Assembly (NCBI GenBank): GCA_947565865.1
Contig: CANOHT010000030.1
Span: 1-29,791 of the forward strand
Source of the DNA: an uncultured Clostridia bacterium
GTDB taxonomy: Bacteria > Bacillota > Clostridia > Christensenellales > Aristaeellaceae
Reading direction: 5' to 3'
DNA: 29,791 bases
This document shows, one piece after another, positions 14,280-21,931 of this stretch. The position numbers and the translations under genes were made by a program. Every line of letters begins with the position of its first letter. Position 1 is the stretch's first letter. Under the pieces are notes generated by a model. The model had not been told where the DNA came from. It was given only the letters and a program-made list of their open reading frames with translations, and ran no database searches.

Positions 14280-16517
14280 GTGCTGGCGCAGGTTATTGTG
14301 GACATCGTGCATGAGAACGTGGCCCATACCTTTACCTACCGGGTGCCGGAGCATCTGCGGGTGGAGATTGGCCAGCGGGTGGAGGTGCCCTTCGGCCGCC
14401 TGCGCAAGGAGGGCGTGGTGGTGGGCTTGACCGACCATTGCGAGCTGCCGCCGGAAAAGCTGCGGGATGTCATCGGCACGCTGGAAGACTACCCGGCCGT
14501 GCTGCCCTGTCTGCTGACCTTAGCACGGCGGATGGCGGAGGACGCCCACTGTCCCCTGGCGGAGACCCTGCGGCTGATGCTGCCCGCGGAAATGCGGGGC
14601 GGCCGGGTGCGGGTGAAGGAGCAGCCCGTGGCGCGGCTGAACGTCGCGCCGGAGCGGGCGCAGGACGCTATCGAGGCCCAGGGGCGATCCCAGAAGCGGA
14701 AGACGCTCCTTCGCCTGCTGGCCGACGGCGAGGCACATCCCGTGGCGGAATTGAAGCTGCTGGTGCGGGAGCCCATGGAGGCCCTGCGCCAATTGGAGCA
14801 GGCGGGATTGGTTCGCCTGGAGCAGGAGGAGGTTCTTCGCCGTCCGGCGGGGAACGCGCCGGAGGAAGCCGCGGCCGATCCGCCCTTGACGTCCGCCCAG
14901 GAGGAAGCACTGTCTGTCATGCTGCCGGAGGCGGCGGCGGGCAGGGGGAAATTCCTGCTCCACGGGGTGACGGGCAGCGGCAAGACGGAGGTCTTCATCC
15001 GCCTGGTGCAGGATACGCTCCGGCGCGGGCGGGCGGCCATGATCCTGGTGCCGGAGATCGCGCTGACGCCGCAGATGGTCAGCTGGTTTCGCGGGCGCTT
15101 CGGCGCGGTGGCGGCGGTGATGCACTCCCGGCTTTCGGCGGGGGAACGCTTTGACGAGTGGCGCAGGATTCGCCGGGGCGAGGCGCGGGTGGTCATCGGG
15201 GCGCGGTCGGCGGTGTTCGCGCCCTGCGAGGGCCTGGGCCTGATCGTGGTGGACGAGGAGCATGAGTCCACCTATCTGAGCGACCGCCATCCCCGCTACG
15301 ATGCCCGGGACGTGGCGGCCTGGCGCTGCGAAGGGGAGGGCGCGACGCTGCTGCTGGCCTCCGCGACGCCCAGCATCCTGTCCTTTGCCAGGGCGCGGCG
15401 GGGCGATTATGTTCTGCTGGAGATGCCCGAGCGGGTGATGCGCCGCCCCATGCCCCAGGTGGACGTGGTGGACATGCGCAGGGAGATCGAAAACGGCAAC
15501 CGCAGCATGTTTTCCGGCCTGCTGACCGCCAGATTGAAGGAATGCATGGCGCGAAACGAGCAGGCCATGCTGCTGATGAACCGCCGGGGCTACCATTCCT
15601 TCGTCAGCTGCCGCGCCTGCGGCCATGTTATGAAGTGCCCCAACTGCGATGTGTCCATGACCTGCCATGTCAGCGGCGGGGATCAGCAGCTGCACTGCCA
15701 TTACTGCGGCCATGCCGCGCCGGTACCGACGCAGTGCCCCGAATGCGGGAGCCGGTACATCCGCTTCTTTGGCGCGGGGACGCAAAAGGTGGAGGACGAG
15801 CTGCGCAGGCTGTTTCCGGGGACGGGCATTGTCCGCATGGATGTGGACACGACCTCCGGCAAGGACGGCCATGGCAAACTGCTGGACGAGTTCCGCTCGG
15901 GACGCGCCCGCATCCTGGTGGGAACGCAGATGATCGCCAAGGGCCTTGACTTCCCCAACGTGACCCTGGTGGGCGTGGTGGCGGCGGATATGACGCTGAA
16001 CCTGCCCGACTACCGGGCCCGGGAGCGCACCTTCCAGCTGCTGACCCAGGTAGCCGGCCGGGCGGGCCGGGGCGAGAAGCCGGGTCAGGTGGTCATCCAG
16101 ACGTACCGGCCGGAGGATCCGCTGATTCTCACGGCGGCGGCCCAGGACTACCGCGCCTTCTTTCAGCAGGAGTTTGACCGGCGGCGGCGCGGGCTGTATC
16201 CGCCCTTTACCATCATGGCAAGGCTGCTGGTGGAGGCGCCCCGGGAGCGGGATGCCCAGGAGCGGGCGGAAGCGCTGTATCGCGGGTGCGTGACGCTGCT
16301 GGACAGCCATCCCCTCTGGCGGAAGCGGACGCTGCTTATGCGTTTGGATCGCCCGCCGGTGACGATGCTTCGGGGAAGGTACCGCTGGCATGTGCTGTTC
16401 AAGCTGCTTGTCCACGCGGAAACCGAGCCGCTGGTGGCGGCCCTGACGGCGCTGGCCCGGGAGGAAGCCCCGGGGGCGGAGGTCTATTTTGAATATAATC
16501 CCACAACGATGATGTGA
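14280..16517 (+). CDS. priA: Primosomal protein N' (PriA), replication restart helicase
   Basis: A 3'-to-5' superfamily 2 DNA helicase that reloads the replisome at stalled forks. Numbered from the GTG start: an N-terminal DNA-binding domain (1-100), Walker A GVTGSGKT (229-236), DEEH (325-328), two zinc-binding Cys clusters (C444, C447, C453, C456 and C473, C476, C486, C489), and the C-terminal helicase motifs MIAKGLDFPNV and QVAGRAGRG. The GTG at 14280 is chosen because GGGAGG lies 7 bases upstream. The in-frame ATG at 14247 sits at the transcription start and has no ribosome site. First gene of the long ribosome/signalling operon, 36 bases before def, the usual Firmicutes order. Confidence 0.96.
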   Translation: MLAQVIVDIVHENVAHTFTYRVPEHLRVEIGQRVEVPFGRLRKEGVVVGLTDHCELPPEKLRDVIGTLEDYPAVLPCLLTLARRMAEDAHCPLAETLRLMLPAEMRGGRVRVKEQPVARLNVAPERAQDAIEAQGRSQKRKTLLRLLADGEAHPVAELKLLVREPMEALRQLEQAGLVRLEQEEVLRRPAGNAPEEAAADPPLTSAQEEALSVMLPEAAAGRGKFLLHGVTGSGKTEVFIRLVQDTLRRGRAAMILVPEIALTPQMVSWFRGRFGAVAAVMHSRLSAGERFDEWRRIRRGEARVVIGARSAVFAPCEGLGLIVVDEEHESTYLSDRHPRYDARDVAAWRCEGEGATLLLASATPSILSFARARRGDYVLLEMPERVMRRPMPQVDVVDMRREIENGNRSMFSGLLTARLKECMARNEQAMLLMNRRGYHSFVSCRACGHVMKCPNCDVSMTCHVSGGDQQLHCHYCGHAAPVPTQCPECGSRYIRFFGAGTQKVEDELRRLFPGTGIVRMDVDTTSGKDGHGKLLDEFRSGRARILVGTQMIAKGLDFPNVTLVGVVAADMTLNLPDYRARERTFQLLTQVAGRAGRGEKPGQVVIQTYRPEDPLILTAAAQDYRAFFQQEFDRRRRGLYPPFTIMARLLVEAPRERDAQERAEALYRGCVTLLDSHPLWRKRTLLMRLDRPPVTMLRGRYRWHVLFKLLVHAETEPLVAALTALAREEAPGAEVYFEYNPTTMM

Positions 16518-16553
16518 TGATAACATAACGGCGACAGAAGGAGAAGAACGATC

Positions 16554-17045
16554 ATGGCGACGCGCAAGATTGTGAAGCTGGGGGACGATTGTCTCCGCAA
16601 GGTGTGCAAGAAGCAGGAGAAATTCGACTTCCGCCTGGCCCTTTTGCTCAAGGACATGGCTGACACCATGTACAAGGCGGAGGGCGTGGGCCTGGCCGCG
16701 CCCCAGGTGGGCATCCTGCGGCGGGTGGTGGTCATTGACGTGGGCGACGGTCTGGTGGAGCTGGTCAACCCGGAGATCATCAGCCGGGAGGGCGAGCAGT
16801 GCGGCCGGGAGGGCTGCCTGTCCCTGCCGGGCCGTCAGGGGATTGTGACCCGGCCCCGCAGGGTGACCGTCCGCGCCCAGGACCGCAAGGGCAATCCCGT
16901 TGAGTTTACGGCGGAGGACTTCTTCGCCCGGGCGGTCTGCCATGAGCTGGATCACCTGGACGGCAGGGTGTACATCGACGTGATGGATCGGGAGCTGACG
17001 CCCGAGGAAATCGAGGGCCATGTGCCGGAGGATGACAACGAATGA
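16554..17045 (+). CDS. def: Peptide deformylase
   Basis: Removes the formyl group from the N-terminal Met of new proteins at the ribosome exit. At 163 residues it has all three family motifs: GVGLAAPQVG (44-53), EGCLSLPG (86-93, metal-binding C88) and HELDH (130-134, two metal-binding His and the catalytic Glu). AGAAGGAG lies ~10 bases before the ATG. The stop overlaps the fmt start in an ATGA. The pairing with fmt is the classic arrangement: one adds formyl, the other removes it. Confidence 0.97.
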   Translation: MATRKIVKLGDDCLRKVCKKQEKFDFRLALLLKDMADTMYKAEGVGLAAPQVGILRRVVVIDVGDGLVELVNPEIISREGEQCGREGCLSLPGRQGIVTRPRRVTVRAQDRKGNPVEFTAEDFFARAVCHELDHLDGRVYIDVMDRELTPEEIEGHVPEDDNE

Positions 17046-17977
17046 GAATCGTGTTCATGGGCACACCGGAGTTTGCCGTGCCCAGCTTGCGGGCCCTGTG
17101 GGAGCGGGGCGATGAGATCGTGGGCGTGTTCACCCAGCCCGACAGGCCCAAGGGCCGGGGCAACAGGGTGGTCATGTCCCCGGTGAAGGCCTTCGCGGCT
17201 GAAAAGGGCATCCCGGTCTTCCAGCCCCAGCGCATCCGCCGGGAAAGCCTTGAGGACCTGCGGGCATTGAAGCCTGACCTGTGCGTTACGGCCGCCTTCG
17301 GGCAGATTCTGAGCCAGGCCATCCTGGATATTCCGCCTCTGGGTACCATCAATGTCCACGCCTCCCTGCTGCCGCGCCATCGGGGCAGCGCGCCCATCGC
17401 CTGGGCCATCATGGAAGGGGATGCCGAGGCCGGCGTGACCACCATGATGACATCTCGCGGCATCGACAACGGCGACATGCTGCTGAAGGCCGCCATGCCC
17501 ATCCTGCCGGGGGAGACCTGCGGCGAGCTGACCGAGCGCCTGAGCCATCTGGGAGCGCGTCTGCTGCTGGATACCCTGGCGGCGCTGGAGGCCGGAACCC
17601 TGACCCGCATTCCCCAGGATGAAAGCGCCATGACCTATGATCCCATGCTGGACAAGGCTATGGGCGTCATCGACTGGACGGCGGAGGCAGCTGCCATCGT
17701 GAACCGCATCCATGGCCTGAATCCGTGGCCGGGATGCGTCTCCTGCTGGGAGGGCCAGCGGCTGAAGCTGCTGCGGGCTGAGACGGCGGAGGCCCAAGGC
17801 GCGCCGGGCACGGTGCTGACGGCGGATCCCAAGGCGGGTCTGGTCGTCGCCGCGGGCCGGGGCGCGGTACGGATCTTGCAAATGCAGGCCCCGGGCGGCA
17901 AGCCCATGGCGCCCGGCGATTACCTTCGCGGCCATCCGATGGCCGTGGGGACGGTATGGAAAGAGGTTGACCAATGA
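17042..17977 (+). CDS. fmt: Methionyl-tRNA formyltransferase
   Basis: Transfers formyl from 10-formyl-THF to initiator Met-tRNA. 311 residues, normal length. The N-terminal formyltransferase domain (1-190) carries NVHASLLPRHRGSAPI with N104 and H106, and GIDNGDML with D145, the catalytic set. The C-terminal tRNA-binding domain (about 205-305) includes IDW and the LNPWPG loop. It overlaps def (ATGA) and rsmB (ATGA). The likely formyl donor supply, fhs, is transcribed divergently upstream of the same operon. Confidence 0.97.
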   Translation: MRIVFMGTPEFAVPSLRALWERGDEIVGVFTQPDRPKGRGNRVVMSPVKAFAAEKGIPVFQPQRIRRESLEDLRALKPDLCVTAAFGQILSQAILDIPPLGTINVHASLLPRHRGSAPIAWAIMEGDAEAGVTTMMTSRGIDNGDMLLKAAMPILPGETCGELTERLSHLGARLLLDTLAALEAGTLTRIPQDESAMTYDPMLDKAMGVIDWTAEAAAIVNRIHGLNPWPGCVSCWEGQRLKLLRAETAEAQGAPGTVLTADPKAGLVVAAGRGAVRILQMQAPGGKPMAPGDYLRGHPMAVGTVWKEVDQ

Positions 17978-20031
17978 GCGACGAAGAACGTCGGCAGGAT
18001 GCCAAAGAGAACGTCGGTGGCGGAACGAGTCCTTATCAAGGACAAAAGACGCCCTACCGTGGTAATGGAAACCGTGTGAATGATAGGAAAAAGACCTTCG
18101 GTGGGGATCACTCGGCCTTTGGCGGCGGAAAACCCCAGATCCGCGGGGCAGCTGGCCGTCCGGCTGGTAATAGGCCTGCCTTCGGTGGAAAGAGCAGAGC
18201 GCAAAGCGGCGACAGGTCTGCCATCCGTGGGGAACAGCGCCCCTTTGCCGAACGAAAATCTCCTGGCAGTGGGGAAATGAGGAATAATGAGGGGCGGAAT
18301 CCTGCTTTCCGTGGGAACCGCAGGCCAGACGGGGCCGCCAAGCCGTCCTTTGACGGGAACCGCAGGCCTGAAGGGGCCGCCAGGCCGTCCTTCGGAGGAA
18401 ACCGCAGGCCAGACGGGGCCGCCAAGCCGTCCTTTGACGGGAACCGCAGGCCAGACGGGGCCGCCAAGCCGTCCTTTGACGGGAACCGCAGGCCTGAAGG
18501 GGCCGCCAAGCCGTCCTTTGACAGGAGCCGCAGGCCAGACGGGGTCGCCAGGCCGTCCTTTGACGGGAACCGCAGGCCCGACGGGGCCGGCAAGCCGTCC
18601 TTCGGCGGGAGGAGCGGAGGCCCGCGCGGCGAGCGGCCTGCCTTCCGCGGTCAGGGTCGCCCTGTTCGCGGGGAGGAGAAGCCCGTGACGCAGACCGACG
18701 GTCTGCCGGCGCGGCGCATCGCCCTGGCCGTCATCCGCGCGGTGACGGAGCAGGATGCCTATGCTTCCCTGGTGCTGGATGAAAAGCTGCGCAACTGCGG
18801 CCTCAGCGTGGCGGATCGCCGTTTGGCGGCCCGTCTGGCTTACGATACCATCGAGCATCTGCTGACGCTGGATCATGCCCTGAACCAGATCATGGCCAAG
18901 CAGGACACGGACATCAAGCTGCGTAATGTGCTGCGCCTGGGGGCCTGTCAGCTTCTCCTGGAGGATCGCATTCCCGAAAGCGCGGCCACCAACACCTCGG
19001 TGGCTCTGTGCAAGGAAATCGGCATGGAGGGGCTGGCCGGGGTGTGCAACGGCATCCTGCGCAACCTGATCCGCCAAAAGGACGAGCTGTCCTGGCCCGA
19101 TCCCGTCCAGGAGCCAGCAGCGGCCATGTCCATTCGGCATTCGGTGCCGGTATGGCTGGTGGAAAAGCTGACGGCGGATTACGGCGCTGATGCCGAAAGG
19201 CTGATGGGCTACCACGTCCCCGAGACCTATGTGACCATCCGCCCCAACCTGACCCTGACGGACGAAGCGGCCTTTGCCGCGCTTATGGGCAGGAAGGTCT
19301 GGGACAAGGAGCCCGGCCTGACGCCCGGCAGCTGGCGGATTCGCGGCATGGTGGACATTGGCCGGGACGCGGACTTCCTCGGCGGTCGCTTCTCCATCCA
19401 GGGAGAGGGCAGCATGATGGCCTGCATGGCGGCGGAAGTGAAGCCGGGCATGCAGGTGCTGGACGCCTGCGCCGCGCCTGGCGGCAAGACCTGTCTGATG
19501 GCGGAAATGATGAACGGCACGGGCCGGGTTCAGGCGTGGGAACTGCATCCTCACCGCACGGAGCTGATTGCCGCCCAGGCCAAGCGGCTGCATCTTGAGA
19601 ACATTCGCCCCATGACCCGCGACGCTACCCGTCACCGGGAGGAGCTTGACCAGACCATGGACGTGGTGCTGCTGGACGCGCCCTGCTCCGGCCTGGGGGT
19701 GATGGCGGACAAGCCGGACGTGAAGTACCGCGTCACGGAAAGCTCCCTGGCTGAGCTGACGCAGACCCAGGCCGCGCTGCTGGACGCCGTGGCTCCCTAT
19801 GTGAAGCGGGGCGGCAGGCTGGTGTATTCCACCTGCTCCATGCTGAAGGAAGAAAATGTGCGCCAGGTGGAGGCTTTCCTGGTCCGCCATCCCGAGTTTG
19901 AGCTGGCGCCTCTGCCCGAGAGCATCCCGGAGCGGTTCCGTCAGTACGCCGATGTGGGGCTTCAGCTGCTGCCTCACCGGGATCAGGTGGAGGGCTTCTA
20001 CATCTGTCCCATGCGGAGGAAGCGCGTATGA
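17974..20031 (+). CDS. rsmB: 16S rRNA (cytosine-967-C5) methyltransferase with a long repetitive N-terminal extension
   Basis: 685 residues against the usual ~430-450. The enzyme part is ordinary: a NusB-like RNA-binding domain (about 245-370), SAM motif DACAAPGGKT (497-506), DAPCSGLG (C571) and the catalytic Cys in STCSM (C621). It methylates C967 of 16S rRNA. Residues 1 to about 237 are an added, probably disordered tail rich in Arg, Gly, Pro and Asn, including seven 14-residue repeats (114-211) of the form GNRRPDGAAKPSFD. The start at 17974 is supported by GAGG 7 bases upstream and by the ATGA overlap with fmt. A GTG at codon 238 (18685), with GGGAGGAG 6 bases before it, could give a normal-length protein. 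Arg/Gly-rich tails of RNA enzymes often bind RNA non-specifically; that role here is inference. Confidence 0.95.
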   Translation: MSDEERRQDAKENVGGGTSPYQGQKTPYRGNGNRVNDRKKTFGGDHSAFGGGKPQIRGAAGRPAGNRPAFGGKSRAQSGDRSAIRGEQRPFAERKSPGSGEMRNNEGRNPAFRGNRRPDGAAKPSFDGNRRPEGAARPSFGGNRRPDGAAKPSFDGNRRPDGAAKPSFDGNRRPEGAAKPSFDRSRRPDGVARPSFDGNRRPDGAGKPSFGGRSGGPRGERPAFRGQGRPVRGEEKPVTQTDGLPARRIALAVIRAVTEQDAYASLVLDEKLRNCGLSVADRRLAARLAYDTIEHLLTLDHALNQIMAKQDTDIKLRNVLRLGACQLLLEDRIPESAATNTSVALCKEIGMEGLAGVCNGILRNLIRQKDELSWPDPVQEPAAAMSIRHSVPVWLVEKLTADYGADAERLMGYHVPETYVTIRPNLTLTDEAAFAALMGRKVWDKEPGLTPGSWRIRGMVDIGRDADFLGGRFSIQGEGSMMACMAAEVKPGMQVLDACAAPGGKTCLMAEMMNGTGRVQAWELHPHRTELIAAQAKRLHLENIRPMTRDATRHREELDQTMDVVLLDAPCSGLGVMADKPDVKYRVTESSLAELTQTQAALLDAVAPYVKRGGRLVYSTCSMLKEENVRQVEAFLVRHPEFELAPLPESIPERFRQYADVGLQLLPHRDQVEGFYICPMRRKRV
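18313..18606 (+). repeat. Seven in-frame 42-bp tandem repeats inside rsmB
   Basis: Seven units of exactly 42 bases code for residues 114-211 of RsmB. The units vary mainly at Asp/Glu in position 6, Lys/Arg in position 10 and the last residue (Asp or Gly); the sixth begins RSRR. The DNA is nearly identical from unit to unit, including third codon positions, which points to recent expansion or gene conversion. Unit length is a multiple of three, so copy changes keep the frame. Confidence 0.92.
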
Positions 20032-21083
20032 TCCTCCTGGCGGATATGTCCTTGGCGGAGCTGACGGCCTGGTGCGTATCTCGAGGGCTTCCGGCCTTCC
20101 GCGGGAAGCAGATTTTCCGCTGGCTCCATCAGGGCGCGGACTTTGACGGCATGACCAACCTCCCCGCGGCCCTACGGGAGCGCTTGGCGGCCGTGGCCGT
20201 CGCCCAGCCCGTACGCATCATCGACCAGCGGCGCTCCCGCATCGACGATACGGTGAAGTTCCTGTTCGGCCTGATGGACGGCAACTGCGTGGAAGGTGTG
20301 CTGATGCGCTATCACCATGGCTGTACGCTGTGCATCTCCACCCAGGTGGGCTGCCGCATGGGCTGCACCTTCTGCGCCTCTACCCTGGAGGGCTGTGTGC
20401 GGAGCCTGTCGCCGGGGGAGATGCTGGGGGAGATTCTGTGCGCCAACCGCTTCCTGGCGGGCGGCGAACGGGTGCACAATGTGGTGCTCATGGGCAGCGG
20501 CGAGCCATTGGACAATTATGATAACGTCATGAAATTCCTCCGGCTGCTGCGGGAGGAGGAGGGCGTTCAGATCGGGCTGCGGAACGTGAGCCTGTCCACC
20601 TGCGGCATCGTGCCGAGGATGTACGACCTGGCGGAGGAAAACCTGCCGGTCACCCTGTCCGTCTCCCTCCACGCGCCCAATGACGACATCCGCCGCCAGA
20701 CCATGCCCATCGCCAAGGTCTACCCCATGGAGGAGCTGCTGGCGGCCTGCCGCAACTACATTGACAAAACCGGGCGGCGCGTTATCTTCGAGTATGCGCT
20801 GGTGGGCGGCGTCAACTGCGAGGAGCGGCACGCGGTGGAGCTGGCTACCCGGCTCAGAGGGATGCAGTGCCATGTGAACCTGATCCCCCTTAACGCCGTG
20901 GAGGAGCGAGACCTGCGCGGCGTCAGCGAGCAGACCGTCCGCCGCTTCATGAGCAAGCTGGAGGAGCTGCATATTTCCGTCACCCGCCGCCGGGAAATGG
21001 GCGACGACATCGAAGGCGCCTGCGGGCAGCTGAGGCGTAAGACCCTCGCTTCTGAACGCGCCGAAAGGGATGAAACGACATGA
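20028..21083 (+). CDS. rlmN: 23S rRNA (adenine-2503-C2) / tRNA methyltransferase RlmN
   Basis: A radical-SAM enzyme that methylates A2503 of 23S rRNA, and in some bacteria A37 of certain tRNAs. 351 residues. An N-terminal helical domain leads into the radical-SAM core with the 4Fe-4S motif C109-x3-C113-x2-C116 (CRMGCTFC) preceded by CISTQVG, and MGSGEPLDNYDNV (SAM binding). The Cys in STCGI (C192) and the Cys in GACGQL (C332), which forms the methyl-carrying site with the rRNA, are present. Joined by ATGA overlaps to rsmB before and prpC after. Confidence 0.97.
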   Translation: MILLADMSLAELTAWCVSRGLPAFRGKQIFRWLHQGADFDGMTNLPAALRERLAAVAVAQPVRIIDQRRSRIDDTVKFLFGLMDGNCVEGVLMRYHHGCTLCISTQVGCRMGCTFCASTLEGCVRSLSPGEMLGEILCANRFLAGGERVHNVVLMGSGEPLDNYDNVMKFLRLLREEEGVQIGLRNVSLSTCGIVPRMYDLAEENLPVTLSVSLHAPNDDIRRQTMPIAKVYPMEELLAACRNYIDKTGRRVIFEYALVGGVNCEERHAVELATRLRGMQCHVNLIPLNAVEERDLRGVSEQTVRRFMSKLEELHISVTRRREMGDDIEGACGQLRRKTLASERAERDETT

Positions 21084-21931
21084 GCCACAGGTTTCGCTTT
21101 ACCAAAGACTGCATGGATCGGCTGAAGCGCTTCGCCAAGGGCGAGAATCCTCCTCCGGAGCAAGCCGCCTCTTCAACGGAGACCGCCTCCGTCCAAGAAG
21201 CGCAGCCTTCCCCGCGGGAAGGCCTGATTGCTTTTGCCAGAACGGATGTGGGCAGGGTGCGGGCCACGAACCAGGATGCGCTCATCAGCGCGGAGAGGCT
21301 GTGGGGCGTGGCGGACGGTATGGGCGGCCATAACGGCGGCGAGACGGCTTCCGCTGGGGCACGGGATGCCTTGACGGAGCTTTTGAAGGGCAAAGAGCCC
21401 TCGGCGGACGCCCTTCGGGAGGCCATCTGCGAGGTCAACGCCCGTCTGTTCCGTCAGCAGAAGCAGGAGACCCGGCTGGCTGGCATGGGCACGACCCTGA
21501 CGACCTTGTGGTTCTCCCCGGAGAAGGTGCTGGTAGGCCATGTGGGCGACAGCCGTGCCTATCGCCTCCGTGAGGGAGAACTGGAGCAGCTGACCAGCGA
21601 CCATTCGCTGGTGGCGGAATTGCGGCGGGCCGGGGTGCTGACCCCCGAGCAGGCGGAGAACCATCCCATGCGCAACGTTATCACCCGGGCAGTGGGCACT
21701 GAGGAAGGCATCGAAACGGAGATCATTGAGGCCGAGCGGCGCAGGGGTGACCGCTATCTTGTGTGCTCCGACGGACTGCACGGTATGGTCAGCGAGCAGG
21801 AATTAAAGCGCATGCTGGCCTCGGGGACGCCGGAGAGCGCCTGCGGGCAGATGATCGACGCGGCCTTGGCGGCCGGCGGCCGGGATAATATCAGCGTGGT
21901 GGTCCTCCACGATCAGGAGGGCAAGGCATGA
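21080..21931 (+). CDS. prpC: PP2C-type protein Ser/Thr phosphatase
   Basis: Reverses phosphorylation by the adjacent PASTA kinase. 283 residues. The PP2C core has NQDA (64-67), ADGMGGH (78-84), GDSRAY (156-161), CSDGL and GRDNIS, giving the metal-binding Asp set. A ~45-residue N-terminal extension, basic then Pro/Ser/Glu-rich, precedes the core; B. subtilis PrpC lacks one. ATGA overlaps with rlmN and prkC make the phosphatase and kinase translationally coupled, as in most Firmicutes. Confidence 0.95.
   Translation: MSHRFRFTKDCMDRLKRFAKGENPPPEQAASSTETASVQEAQPSPREGLIAFARTDVGRVRATNQDALISAERLWGVADGMGGHNGGETASAGARDALTELLKGKEPSADALREAICEVNARLFRQQKQETRLAGMGTTLTTLWFSPEKVLVGHVGDSRAYRLREGELEQLTSDHSLVAELRRAGVLTPEQAENHPMRNVITRAVGTEEGIETEIIEAERRRGDRYLVCSDGLHGMVSEQELKRMLASGTPESACGQMIDAALAAGGRDNISVVVLHDQEGKA

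Noticed and set aside
14520..17021. 833-codon minus-strand open frame opposite priA and def
   Set aside because: It crosses two well-supported genes antisense, has no ribosome site or recognisable motif and has shadow-type composition.
18313..18606. Possible CRISPR array
   Set aside because: The 42-bp units are directly adjacent with no unique spacers, stay in frame and encode a consistent 14-residue repeat.
17920..19977. 685-codon minus-strand frame opposite rsmB, with its own repetitive segment
   Set aside because: The repeats only mirror the 42-bp units of rsmB; the sense frame contains all the methyltransferase motifs.
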